Assembly (NCBI GenBank): GCA_947259215.1
Contig: CAMYLJ010000011.1
Coordinates: 114,531 to 178,530 of the forward strand
Length of the DNA stretch: 64,000 nucleotides
Direction of reading: 5' to 3'
Source: an uncultured delta proteobacterium
Lineage (GTDB): Bacteria; Myxococcota_A; UBA9160; JAFDET01
Shown here: in pieces, positions 15,341 through 22,066 of the stretch
Numbering within the stretch: the first letter of the stretch is position 1
How the letters are laid out: every line of letters begins with the position of its first letter
Translations under genes and position numbers: made by a program
Notes under the pieces: generated by a model
Database searches by the model: none
What the model saw: the letters and a program-made list of their open reading frames with translations, nothing else
What the model was told of the DNA's origin: nothing

Positions 15341-16747
15341 GTGGCCGAGACCGTCTACGACGACCGCATGAACGACAGCGACGCGCTCACCTGGACGGTC
15401 GAGCGCGACCCGCTGCTCCGCTCCACCATCGTCTCCGTCTGGGTGCTGGACCGCATGCCGGACGCGGACCGCCTGCTGGCGAAGATCGAGCAGACGGTCG
15501 CCGGCATTCCGCGCCTGCGCCAGCGCGTGGTGGAGGATCCGCTGGGCGTGGCTCCGCCGCGCTGGCAGACCGACGCCCGCTTCGAGCTCGGCTACCACCT
15601 GCGGCGCGCCGGCGCGCCGGGCAAGGGCTCCCTGCGAGACGTGCTCGACCTGGCCGAGCCGGTGGCGATGCAGGCGTTCGACCGGGACCGGCCGCTGTGG
15701 GAGCTGACCGTGGTGGACGGACTGGAGGGGGGTCGGGCGGCCGTCATCCTGAAGATCCATCACGCCATGTCCGACGGCGTGGGTCTCGTGCGCATGACCG
15801 CCGGCCTGGTGGAGCGCTCGCCGGAGGCCGACCCGGAGGCCGCGTCGCGCCCTCCCCGGTCGCCGGACCCGGTGCCGGAGCCCTGGAGTCCGATCGACGA
15901 GACGGTGGAGGCGGTCCGCTACCAGGCGGCCCGGCGCATCGAGCAGGGAAGGACCGCGGCCGGGGCGGTCGTGCAGGGCCTCGGACGCCTGGTGCGCGGC
16001 CCCCGGGGCGCCATCCAGGACGCCGCGGAGCTGGCCACCTCTGCGGGACGCCTGCTGACGCCGGCCAGCGAGCCCATGAGCCCGCTCATGCGCGAACGTT
16101 CCCTCGGCCTGCGCCTGCACACCTTCGTGCGCCCGCTCGAGAGCCTGAAGCGCGCGGGCAAGTCCGTGGGCGGGACCGTGAACGACGCCTTCGTGGCGGG
16201 CATCGCGGGCGGTCTGCGCTTCTACCACGCGGAGCACGGTTGCAACGTGGACGAGCTGCGCATGAGCATGCCGATCAACCTCCGCCACGGAGCGAAGGCG
16301 CGCCACGCGGGCAACCAGTTCGCACCCGTGCGCTTTCCGGTGCCCGTCGGCATCGCGGATCCCCGCGCGCGCATGGCCGAGATCCGCCGGCGCGTCGGCG
16401 CCGAGCGGGCCGAGCCGTCGCTCCCGGCCCTGGACGTGATCGCCGGCGCCCTGAACCGCCTGCCCGCGGTGGCCACCACCGCCGCCTTCGGCGGCATGCT
16501 GAAGACCGTAGACTTCGTGACCAGCAACGTTCCGGGCCCGCGCTTCCCCGTCTACGTGGCCGGCGCGCGCATTCTGGAGATGGCTCCCTTCGGCCCCCCG
16601 GCCGGCGCGGCCGCCAACATCAGCCTCTTCAGCTACGACGGCCGCGCCCAGGTCGGCGTGAACAGCGATCACGCCGCGGTTCCCGACGCGGGAGCCTTCG
16701 CCGCCTGCCTGGAGCGGGGCATGGACGAGGTCCTGGAGCTGGCGTGA
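15341..16747 (+). CDS. Wax ester synthase / diacylglycerol O-acyltransferase (WS/DGAT)
   Basis: 468 residues, the family's normal length. The condensation-type motif is HHAMSDGVG near residue 139. Downstream are the family's NDAFVAGIAGGLR and the C-terminal TSNVPGPRFPVYVAGARI with GPPAGAAANISLFSYDG. The enzyme joins fatty acyl-CoA to a fatty alcohol or diacylglycerol at the inner membrane, giving storage lipid. The start at GTG 15341 follows GGAGG; an ATG at 15368 is possible. It heads a tightly packed five-gene operon (overlaps GTGA, GTGA, TGATG) ending in an acyl-CoA thioesterase, which fits fatty-acyl turnover. Confidence 0.92.
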   Translation: MAETVYDDRMNDSDALTWTVERDPLLRSTIVSVWVLDRMPDADRLLAKIEQTVAGIPRLRQRVVEDPLGVAPPRWQTDARFELGYHLRRAGAPGKGSLRDVLDLAEPVAMQAFDRDRPLWELTVVDGLEGGRAAVILKIHHAMSDGVGLVRMTAGLVERSPEADPEAASRPPRSPDPVPEPWSPIDETVEAVRYQAARRIEQGRTAAGAVVQGLGRLVRGPRGAIQDAAELATSAGRLLTPASEPMSPLMRERSLGLRLHTFVRPLESLKRAGKSVGGTVNDAFVAGIAGGLRFYHAEHGCNVDELRMSMPINLRHGAKARHAGNQFAPVRFPVPVGIADPRARMAEIRRRVGAERAEPSLPALDVIAGALNRLPAVATTAAFGGMLKTVDFVTSNVPGPRFPVYVAGARILEMAPFGPPAGAAANISLFSYDGRAQVGVNSDHAAVPDAGAFAACLERGMDEVLELA

Positions 16748-17235
16748 GGCGATTTCTGCTCGCGTCGGCGCTGGCGGGGCTCGCGTGCGGACCCTGGGGC
16801 CCCCAGGGCATCCTGGCCGGGGGCCCGCTCCTCGGGAGCGCCGAGCCGACCCTCGACGCCCGGGCCTGCGCCGACGAGGTGTCCACGGTCGCCGTCGAGA
16901 CCCGCTCCGGCTGGCTCTCCCACTCCGTCAGCGTGCTCTGCATCGAGAGCGGCGGCCGGCTCTACCTGCCCGCCCGCCGCGGCAGCGAGAAGCGCTGGGT
17001 CCGGAACGCCCTGGAACGACGCAGCGTGCGGCTCGAGATGGACGGCCGGATCTTCGCGGGCGAAGCGAGCCGCGTGACCGATCCGGCGGAGAGCGCCGAG
17101 GTCGCCCGGCGCTTCGTCGAGAAGTACATCGGGCTGGAGGCACCCGACGCACGCTGGCTGCTAGACCCGCCCGCCCGCGGCGACGACCGCTTCGACGTCT
17201 GGCTGCTGCGGATCGATCCCCCGGAGTCCGCGTGA
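16744..17235 (+). CDS. Exported split-barrel-like protein 1 of the WS/DGAT operon
   Basis: 163 residues; GTG at 16744 overlaps the stop of the acyltransferase gene by four bases, so it is translationally coupled. The leader VRRFLLASALAGLAC could be a lipoprotein signal. The core reads VSVLCIESGGRLYLPAR, then KRWVRNALERRSVRLEMDGRI, then ARRFVEKYIG and a final VWLLRIDP. This order matches the lipoprotein at 9706-10137 and the next gene. I see no metal or catalytic motif. Function unknown; the tight coupling suggests a role with storage lipid or envelope acyl chains. Confidence 0.6.
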   Translation: MRRFLLASALAGLACGPWGPQGILAGGPLLGSAEPTLDARACADEVSTVAVETRSGWLSHSVSVLCIESGGRLYLPARRGSEKRWVRNALERRSVRLEMDGRIFAGEASRVTDPAESAEVARRFVEKYIGLEAPDARWLLDPPARGDDRFDVWLLRIDPPESA

Positions 17236-17753
17236 GGCGCCGCCTCCTGATCGGGATCGGCGCGCTGGTGGGGCTCGGCACCGCGGCCGCGGCCTGGGTC
17301 CGGCTCGGCGCCGGCGGCCCGGTACAGCCGTTCCCGGGCGGCTGGCTCCGCGGAGACCTCCAGGCCGAGGCTCCGGCAGACTGGGACTTCGCGGCGGCCG
17401 AGGCGTACCTGGACGTGGAGAGCCGCGCGGGCCTCCTCCCCTACTCCGCCACGGTATGGTTCCAGGTTCATGAGGGACGCATCCACCTGCTTCTGCCGAG
17501 CCTGTTCGGCGACGGCCTCCAGCGCCGGCTCGAACGGGATCCGCGGATCCGGGTGCGCGTGGACGGACGCATCTGGGAGCTCGAGGCCGTGCGGGTCGAG
17601 GGCGACGAGGTCCTCGGAGCGTTGGTTGGGCCCATGATGCGGCGGCAGCTCGCGATCGACCTCGGCCGCGAGGTGACGCGCCTGCCGGCGACGCAGCGTC
17701 CTGCCGGGGTGGACATGTGGGTGTATCGGCTCGAGAGCCGGAGGGAGACGTGA
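17232..17753 (+). CDS. Exported split-barrel-like protein 2 of the WS/DGAT operon
   Basis: 173 residues; GTG 17232 overlaps the previous stop by four bases. There is an uncleaved or cleaved N-terminal hydrophobic segment (LLIGIGALVGLGTAAAAW). The fold resembles the preceding product: VWFQVHEGRIHLLLPS, LQRRLERDPRIRVRVDGRIWE, then a helix and VDMWVYRLES. Sharing the L-E-R-D-P-R motif with the 9706-10137 lipoprotein supports a three-member family. It precedes by one overlapping base the gene at 17753. Function unknown. Confidence 0.55.
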   Translation: MRRRLLIGIGALVGLGTAAAAWVRLGAGGPVQPFPGGWLRGDLQAEAPADWDFAAAEAYLDVESRAGLLPYSATVWFQVHEGRIHLLLPSLFGDGLQRRLERDPRIRVRVDGRIWELEAVRVEGDEVLGALVGPMMRRQLAIDLGREVTRLPATQRPAGVDMWVYRLESRRET

Positions 17754-18496
17754 TGAAGAGGATGACTGCACTGGTCGTGTGCATGGGGATCGCGGGCGCC
17801 GCCGGGGCGGGAACCGAGGTCGACACCGAGACGCGCAAGGCGAACGGCGAGGTGAGCCCCGGGCACGCCCTCTTCGACGGCCGGCGTGTGCGGATCGACA
17901 CCTCCAGCGGGCGCCGCGCGTTCGTGTACCGCGGCGACGAGGGCCTGATCTGGGTGATCGACCACAAGAAGCAGAACTACCTGGAAGTCGCGCGGCCGAG
18001 CGCCCAAGGGCTGGCGGCGGCGGCGCGCTCGCAGCTCGACGACAAGCAGCGCGGGGCGGTCGACGTGGCAGGGGGCATCGACCCGAAGCTCGAGATCCGC
18101 GAGACCGGCTCGCGCTCCACCGTGACCGGCGTCCCCTGCGACGAGCTCCAGCTCTACCAGGGTGGCCGGCGCGTGGCCGACGTGTGCCGGGCCAGCTACG
18201 CCGACGCCGGCGTCTCGCGCGAGAGCTTCGCCGGGGTGGACGAGGTGCAGGAGCTGCTCCAGGGCGCGCTGGCCACGTTCCTGGACGACGACGATCGCAG
18301 CGAAGGCCTCGCGGCCCTGGAATCCTTCGGACGCCTGGACGGCGTGCCCATGCGCGTGCGCGCCTACAACGACGGCAGCTTCAACAGCGAGACCGTGGTG
18401 ACGAAGATCCAGCGCAAGGCGCTGCCGAAGAGCGCATTCGAGCTGCCCCAGGGCTATCGCTCGAAGCTCAGCATCAGCATCCGCGGGGGATCCTGA
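17753..18496 (+). CDS. Periplasmic protein, DUF4412-like
   Basis: 247 residues; its ATG overlaps the previous TGA (TGATG). A signal peptide (MKRMTALVVCMGIAGAAGAG) is followed by a beta-rich domain: VRIDTSSGRRAFVYRGDEGLIWVIDHKKQNYLEV then KLEIRETGSRSTVTGVPCDELQLY and VADVCRASYADAGV. Two cysteines (VPCDEL, DVCRAS) could pair. The pattern of a reporter-like strand set reading out a hydrophobic ligand recalls LolA/DUF4412 lipoprotein-carrier-like barrels, which would suit a lipid-linked operon; that is inference. Ends eight bases before the thioesterase start. Confidence 0.5.
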   Translation: MKRMTALVVCMGIAGAAGAGTEVDTETRKANGEVSPGHALFDGRRVRIDTSSGRRAFVYRGDEGLIWVIDHKKQNYLEVARPSAQGLAAAARSQLDDKQRGAVDVAGGIDPKLEIRETGSRSTVTGVPCDELQLYQGGRRVADVCRASYADAGVSRESFAGVDEVQELLQGALATFLDDDDRSEGLAALESFGRLDGVPMRVRAYNDGSFNSETVVTKIQRKALPKSAFELPQGYRSKLSISIRGGS

Positions 18497-18504
18497 GCCG
18501 GCCG

Positions 18505-18996
18505 ATGACCGACGCTCCGGGCGACGAGCCCCCCTTCCGCCGGGCCTGGACCCGGCGCGAGCCGGGCCGGCTGATCGGGCGCGGCCATTCGGCCGGCGAC
18601 TTCCTGGAGGCGTGGGACTGGCAGCTGCTGGAGGAACGCGCCGGCCACCTGCGCATCCGCGCCCAGCTGCCGGACCACGTGAAGAACCCCCGCGGCCAGC
18701 TCTTCGGCGGCTTCACGCCCACCTACGTGGACCTGGTGGCGCTCTTCACGGTGCGCGCCGGGGAGGACCGCGCCGAGCTGCGCTTTCGCAGCTGGCTCGC
18801 CACCACCAACATGCGTGTCGACTACTTCGAGCCCATCCTGGGGCCGGAGTTCGAGATCGAGAGCCAGCTGCTGAAGCGGCGCGGCCGCACCTGCTTCGTG
18901 GAGACCCGGTTCTTCGACGGCGACGACCAGCTCGCGGTCTTCGCCGTCACCACCTTGCGCGAGGTGCCCCTGGACCGACCGCTGGGCGACGTCTAG
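18505..18996 (+). CDS. PaaI-type hotdog acyl-CoA thioesterase
   Basis: 163 residues. A single hotdog domain: HVKNPRGQLFGGFTPTYVDLVALF is the N-terminal helix with the catalytic Asn/Gly/Asp region (NxxG...GG...D), followed by TTNMRVDYFEPILGPEFEIESQLLKRRGRTCFVETRFF, the classic strands. Members hydrolyse acyl-CoA to free acid and CoA in the cytosol. It is last in the WS/DGAT operon and could supply or relieve acyl-CoA pools. The 30 N-terminal residues (GDEPPFRRAWTRREPGR) are extra to the fold. Confidence 0.82.
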   Translation: MTDAPGDEPPFRRAWTRREPGRLIGRGHSAGDFLEAWDWQLLEERAGHLRIRAQLPDHVKNPRGQLFGGFTPTYVDLVALFTVRAGEDRAELRFRSWLATTNMRVDYFEPILGPEFEIESQLLKRRGRTCFVETRFFDGDDQLAVFAVTTLREVPLDRPLGDV

Positions 18997-19030
18997 GCCG
19001 CCGCGGGCCGCCTGCAACGGCCCGCGAGGC

Positions 19031-19450
19031 TCAGTTGCGGAGTTCGACGTACTCCTTGAACTGCTCGAGCGCCCGCTGGATCACCCGGCCCACCACGCCC
19101 AGCTCGTCACCCAGGTTCTGCAGGACGCCCTTCGGCTCGTAGTCCAGGTGCAGCGTCATCAGGGTGCGGTCGTTCGCGATCGCGTGGAAGTTGACCATCC
19201 CCGCATTGGTCGACCCCTGCAACGTGCGCCAGGCGCGCCGCTTGTCCGGGATGACCTCCGTGATCTCCGCCACCCATTCCTGGTAGCGGAAGCCGAAGTT
19301 CACCCGCCAGCACGAGCGCTTCTCGTCGATCCTGCGCACGGACTCGATCGCGTCGACGAAGCGGGGAAAGTCCTCGATCCGGGTCCAGTGGTCGTAGGCG
19401 ACGGCTGCGGCGGTCTCGATCTCGATGGATGCGTCGATGCTCGTCCTCAT
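19031..19450 (-). CDS. SRPBCC (START-like) ligand-binding protein
   Basis: 139 residues from ATG 19450, which has GGGAGGT four bases upstream; the ATG at 19462 lies before that site. A polyketide cyclase/dehydrase-type SRPBCC fold: SIEIETAAAVAYDHWTRIEDFPRFVDAIESV, then RVNFGFRYQEWVAEITEV and the closing helix VVGRVIQRALEQFKEYV. The D-F-P-R-F-V element is typical of the COQ10/cyclase subgroup, which binds quinones, hopanoid-like or other lipids. Single-domain, cytosolic. Convergent with the WS/DGAT operon. Ligand unknown. Confidence 0.8.
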   Translation of the reverse strand: MRTSIDASIEIETAAAVAYDHWTRIEDFPRFVDAIESVRRIDEKRSCWRVNFGFRYQEWVAEITEVIPDKRRAWRTLQGSTNAGMVNFHAIANDRTLMTLHLDYEPKGVLQNLGDELGVVGRVIQRALEQFKEYVELRN

Positions 19451-19784
19451 GGCACCTCCCATGAGTCGTTGCGATCCGGATCCGAATCCGTCGCAGTGCG
19501 TCTCGGAAGGATTGCCGCGAGGACGTGAGCTCCGAGCGAACTGCTGCGGGGCGCTCCAGGAAACGATCGCGACGGAGGAGGCCCCGGACCGTTTTGGCCA
19601 TCATACACTGCCGGAAGGATCGTCGCTGCATCGCCCGCCCACCGGGGTGGGGCACAACGCCCCTCCTGGCAGCGCGGAGCCGGCCCCCCGAGCCCACGTG
19701 ATCGACGGCGCGTGGTATCCTGTCAGGCTGACGGACAGGCTTGCGAGGGCGAGTCAGCCCGTCCCGGCGCGCCGAAGGAGTTGC
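19451..19784. other. Intergenic gap between divergent genes
   Basis: 334 bases with no convincing gene. On the minus strand TATGAT (in CCATCATACAC, about 19600) could serve the SRPBCC gene. On the plus strand TATCCT at 19716-19721 could serve the PAS gene, and it overlaps an inverted repeat, CCTGTC (19719-19724) and GACAGG (19734-19739). No start or RBS supports a small ORF. Confidence 0.4.
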
Positions 19785-20345
19785 GTGGACGAACGCGCCT
19801 TCGCCTATTCGATCGACGCCAAGGACACGATCGTCTCGCTGAGCGATGCCTGGCTCGAGTTCGCTCGCGAGAATCGGGCGTCCGAGCTGACGCGGGAGCG
19901 CGTGATCGGCCAACCGCTCTGGAGCTTCGTCTCCGGGTGGGAGACGCGACGCCTCTACGAGGAGGTATTCGTCCGGGTGCGCAGCCGGAAGCAGTCCATC
20001 GAACTCCCGTTCCGTTGCGACTCACCGGACTGCTTCCGCTTCATGCGCCTGCTCCTCAGCCCCGGGTCCGGGGACGGAGTCGAGTGCATGGGCATTCTCG
20101 TCCGCGAACAGCAGCGCCCGTTCTTCTCGATCCTCGATCGGGCCTTCCCGCGCACGAGCACCAGCCTGCCCATGTGCAGCCTGTGCAAGCGGATCTACGT
20201 CTTCGGCGCCCGCTGGCTCGAGCTGGAGGACGCCATCCGCGAGCTCGACCTCTTCGGACATACACGGCTGCCCCGGATCGACTACGTGGTCTGCGACGGG
20301 TGCGCCCCGCCGCAGCGGCTGACGCAAGGCGGCGCTGCCGCGTGA
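19785..20345 (+). CDS. PAS-like domain protein with C-terminal Cys4 motif
   Basis: 186 residues from GTG 19785, with AAGGAG four bases upstream. Residues about 5-110 resemble a PAS sensor: AYSIDAKDTIVSLSDAWLEFARE, then VIGQPLWSFVSGWETRRLYEE and IELPFRCDSPDCFRFMRLLL. The C-terminus has CSLCKRI and CDGC, a CxxC...CxxC pair that could bind zinc or iron. There is no kinase, cyclase or DNA-binding output domain, so it may act by partner binding. It is first in a three-gene set with a nitroreductase and a haem-binding protein. The redox theme of the neighbours suggests redox or oxygen sensing (inference). Confidence 0.6.
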   Translation: MDERAFAYSIDAKDTIVSLSDAWLEFARENRASELTRERVIGQPLWSFVSGWETRRLYEEVFVRVRSRKQSIELPFRCDSPDCFRFMRLLLSPGSGDGVECMGILVREQQRPFFSILDRAFPRTSTSLPMCSLCKRIYVFGARWLELEDAIRELDLFGHTRLPRIDYVVCDGCAPPQRLTQGGAAA

Positions 20346-20404
20346 CGGCACGGGGGTCGGGAGTTCCACTCGGCGTCCGGGCACGATCCGATGAGAGGTC
20401 GACC

Positions 20405-21136
20405 GTGAATCTCGAAATGACGCTCGAAGAGGCCATGCGGACGCAGCGTTCCATCCGTCGCATCAAGCCGGATCCGGTCGACGACGCCTTGATCCTGCAG
20501 CTGCTCGAGCTCGCGTTGAAGGCGCCCTCGGGCGGAAACCGTCAGAACGCCGAGTTCGTGGTCGTTCGAGAGCGGGAGGTGAAGAAGAAGCTCGCGCGCC
20601 TCAATCGGATGGCCTGGGGCACGTACGGGCGCGTGTGGAAGTTCTTCGCCCGGAACGACCCGAAGACCTTGCGAACCATGAAGGCGGTGGACTGGGAGCT
20701 GGATCACTACGAAGAGATTCCCGTCGTGATCGTCGCCTGCCTGCGCTGGACGGCGTACGGCCCGATCGTGAGCGGGTGGCGTCCCCCCTTCCCTCCCTTC
20801 CTCGGGGCGATCTACTACGGCTCGATCTTTCCCGCCGTCCAGAACCTCCTGCTCGCAGCCCGGGCGGCAGGTCTGGGCGCGTCGCTGACGGTGATGCCCC
20901 TCTGGAGCGTTTCGCTGGCACGACGCGCCCTCGGCCTGCCGGTCTGGGTCTCTCCGGTGGCGGCCGTGCCGATCGGCTGGCCGATCGGGCGCTACGGCCC
21001 GACGACCAGGCGCCCCGTCGGCGATCAGGTGCACTTCGACCGCTACGGCAACCAGCCGTATCGGGGCATCACGGCCGAGTCCGTCGAACACGCAGCGCGA
21101 GACGGTCGGGCCGATGCCCGGGAGGATTCTCCGTGA
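20405..21136 (+). CDS. Nitroreductase-family FMN oxidoreductase
   Basis: 243 residues from GTG 20405 (RBS AGAGGTC); an ATG at 20417 is also possible. Nitroreductase fold: MRTQRSIRRIKPDPVDDALI at the N-terminus gives the R-S-I-R phosphate-binding motif, LKAPSGGNRQNAEFVVV the FMN-contact loop, and IFPAVQNLLLAARAAGLGASLTVM the core helix and strand. It would use FMN and NAD(P)H in the cytosol to reduce quinones, nitro compounds or a similar acceptor. Its stop overlaps the start of the haem-binding gene (GTGA). Confidence 0.88.
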   Translation: MNLEMTLEEAMRTQRSIRRIKPDPVDDALILQLLELALKAPSGGNRQNAEFVVVREREVKKKLARLNRMAWGTYGRVWKFFARNDPKTLRTMKAVDWELDHYEEIPVVIVACLRWTAYGPIVSGWRPPFPPFLGAIYYGSIFPAVQNLLLAARAAGLGASLTVMPLWSVSLARRALGLPVWVSPVAAVPIGWPIGRYGPTTRRPVGDQVHFDRYGNQPYRGITAESVEHAARDGRADAREDSP

Positions 21137-21666
21137 GGCGCTGCTTGCTTCTCGCCGCCGGCCTGGCCCTCGCAGCGGGCGTCGTCCGGGCGCAGCCCTC
21201 CGAGCCCACCCGAGGAGCCGAGCTGCTGGCGCCGTTCAAGCGCGATCTCCAGGCGGCCCTGGGTCAGGGACTGGCCCAGGGGACCGTCGAGGCGATCCGC
21301 ACCTGCCAGCTGCGAGCGCCCGCCATCGCGCAGGCGCGCTCGGTCGACGGCGTGCGACTGGGTCGCGCCAGCCATCGCCTCCGCAACCCGGCCAACGCTG
21401 CCCCCGAATGGGTCGCTCCGATCCTGGACGCGTACGTGGCCGACCCGTCGGATCGCGCGCCCCGGACCGTCTCCCTGCCCGAGCGCCGCTCCGGGTACGT
21501 GGAGCCGATCCTGCTCCAGCCCGCCTGTCTGACGTGCCACGGGGAGACGCTGGCCCCCGACGTCGCGGCGCGGATCGAGCAGCTCTATCCGGAAGACCGG
21601 GCGGTCGGCTTCCGGGTCGGCGATCTGCGCGGCGTCTTCTGGGTCGAGTTCCCGACCGAGAGGTGA
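21133..21666 (+). CDS. Tll0287-like (DUF3365) exported haem-binding protein
   Basis: 177 residues, GTG start overlapping the nitroreductase stop. Signal peptide VRRCLLLAAGLALAAGVVRAQ. The DUF3365/Tll0287 pattern is present: AIRTCQLRAPAIAQ, GRASHRLRNPANAAPEWV and, near the C-terminus, CLTCHGETLAP, where CxxCH attaches c-type haem. It therefore probably functions as a periplasmic haem redox sensor or electron carrier. Known Tll0287-like domains also sit in sensor kinases; here it stands alone, coupled to a flavoprotein and a PAS protein. Confidence 0.78.
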   Translation: MRRCLLLAAGLALAAGVVRAQPSEPTRGAELLAPFKRDLQAALGQGLAQGTVEAIRTCQLRAPAIAQARSVDGVRLGRASHRLRNPANAAPEWVAPILDAYVADPSDRAPRTVSLPERRSGYVEPILLQPACLTCHGETLAPDVAARIEQLYPEDRAVGFRVGDLRGVFWVEFPTER

Positions 21667-21682
21667 GCTGGCGCAGGCGCTG

Positions 21683-21997
21683 TCAGGCGGCGCACGCGAC
21701 GCAGACGTTGGTGTAGGGAACCGCCTCGAGCCGCTTAGAGCCGATCTCCGATCCGCACGCCGAGCAGGTCCCGTACGAGCCCGCGTCGATCCGCCCCAGG
21801 GCGGCCTGGATCGCCTCGATCTCGCCGCGTTCCGCTTCTTCGAGGCGCTCGTACACCTCTTCGTTCTCCAGCTCGATCGCCCGCTCCTGCGAGTCCTTCG
21901 AGCCGGGGTCGCGCAGATGCGACTCGATCCGGGAAACCCGGTCCGTCAGGACCGAGAGTCGCTCTTCCAGCCCCCGCTTCACCTCGTCGAGATTCAC
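21683..21997 (-). CDS. DksA/TraR-type zinc-finger protein
   Basis: 104 residues from GTG 21997, chosen because GGGAGGTTGGCC lies just upstream. A coiled-coil N-terminus (VKRGLEERLSVLTDRVSRIE; LEEAERGEIEAIQAALGRID) is followed by a Cys4 zinc finger: CSACGSEIG and CVAC, with the family's YGTC and RLEAVPYT. DksA relatives bind the RNA polymerase secondary channel and tune stringent-response transcription. The acidic coiled-coil tip (D-x-x-D-A) of DksA proper is not evident, so it is a TraR/DksA-like family member rather than certain DksA. Convergent with the haem-binding protein gene. Confidence 0.8.
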   Translation of the reverse strand: MNLDEVKRGLEERLSVLTDRVSRIESHLRDPGSKDSQERAIELENEEVYERLEEAERGEIEAIQAALGRIDAGSYGTCSACGSEIGSKRLEAVPYTNVCVACAA

Positions 21998-22066
21998 GGC
22001 CAACCTCCCTGCCAGATGCCTGGCGCCAGAGGATGCCACGGCCAAGCGCAGGCCGACAGGGTATTG

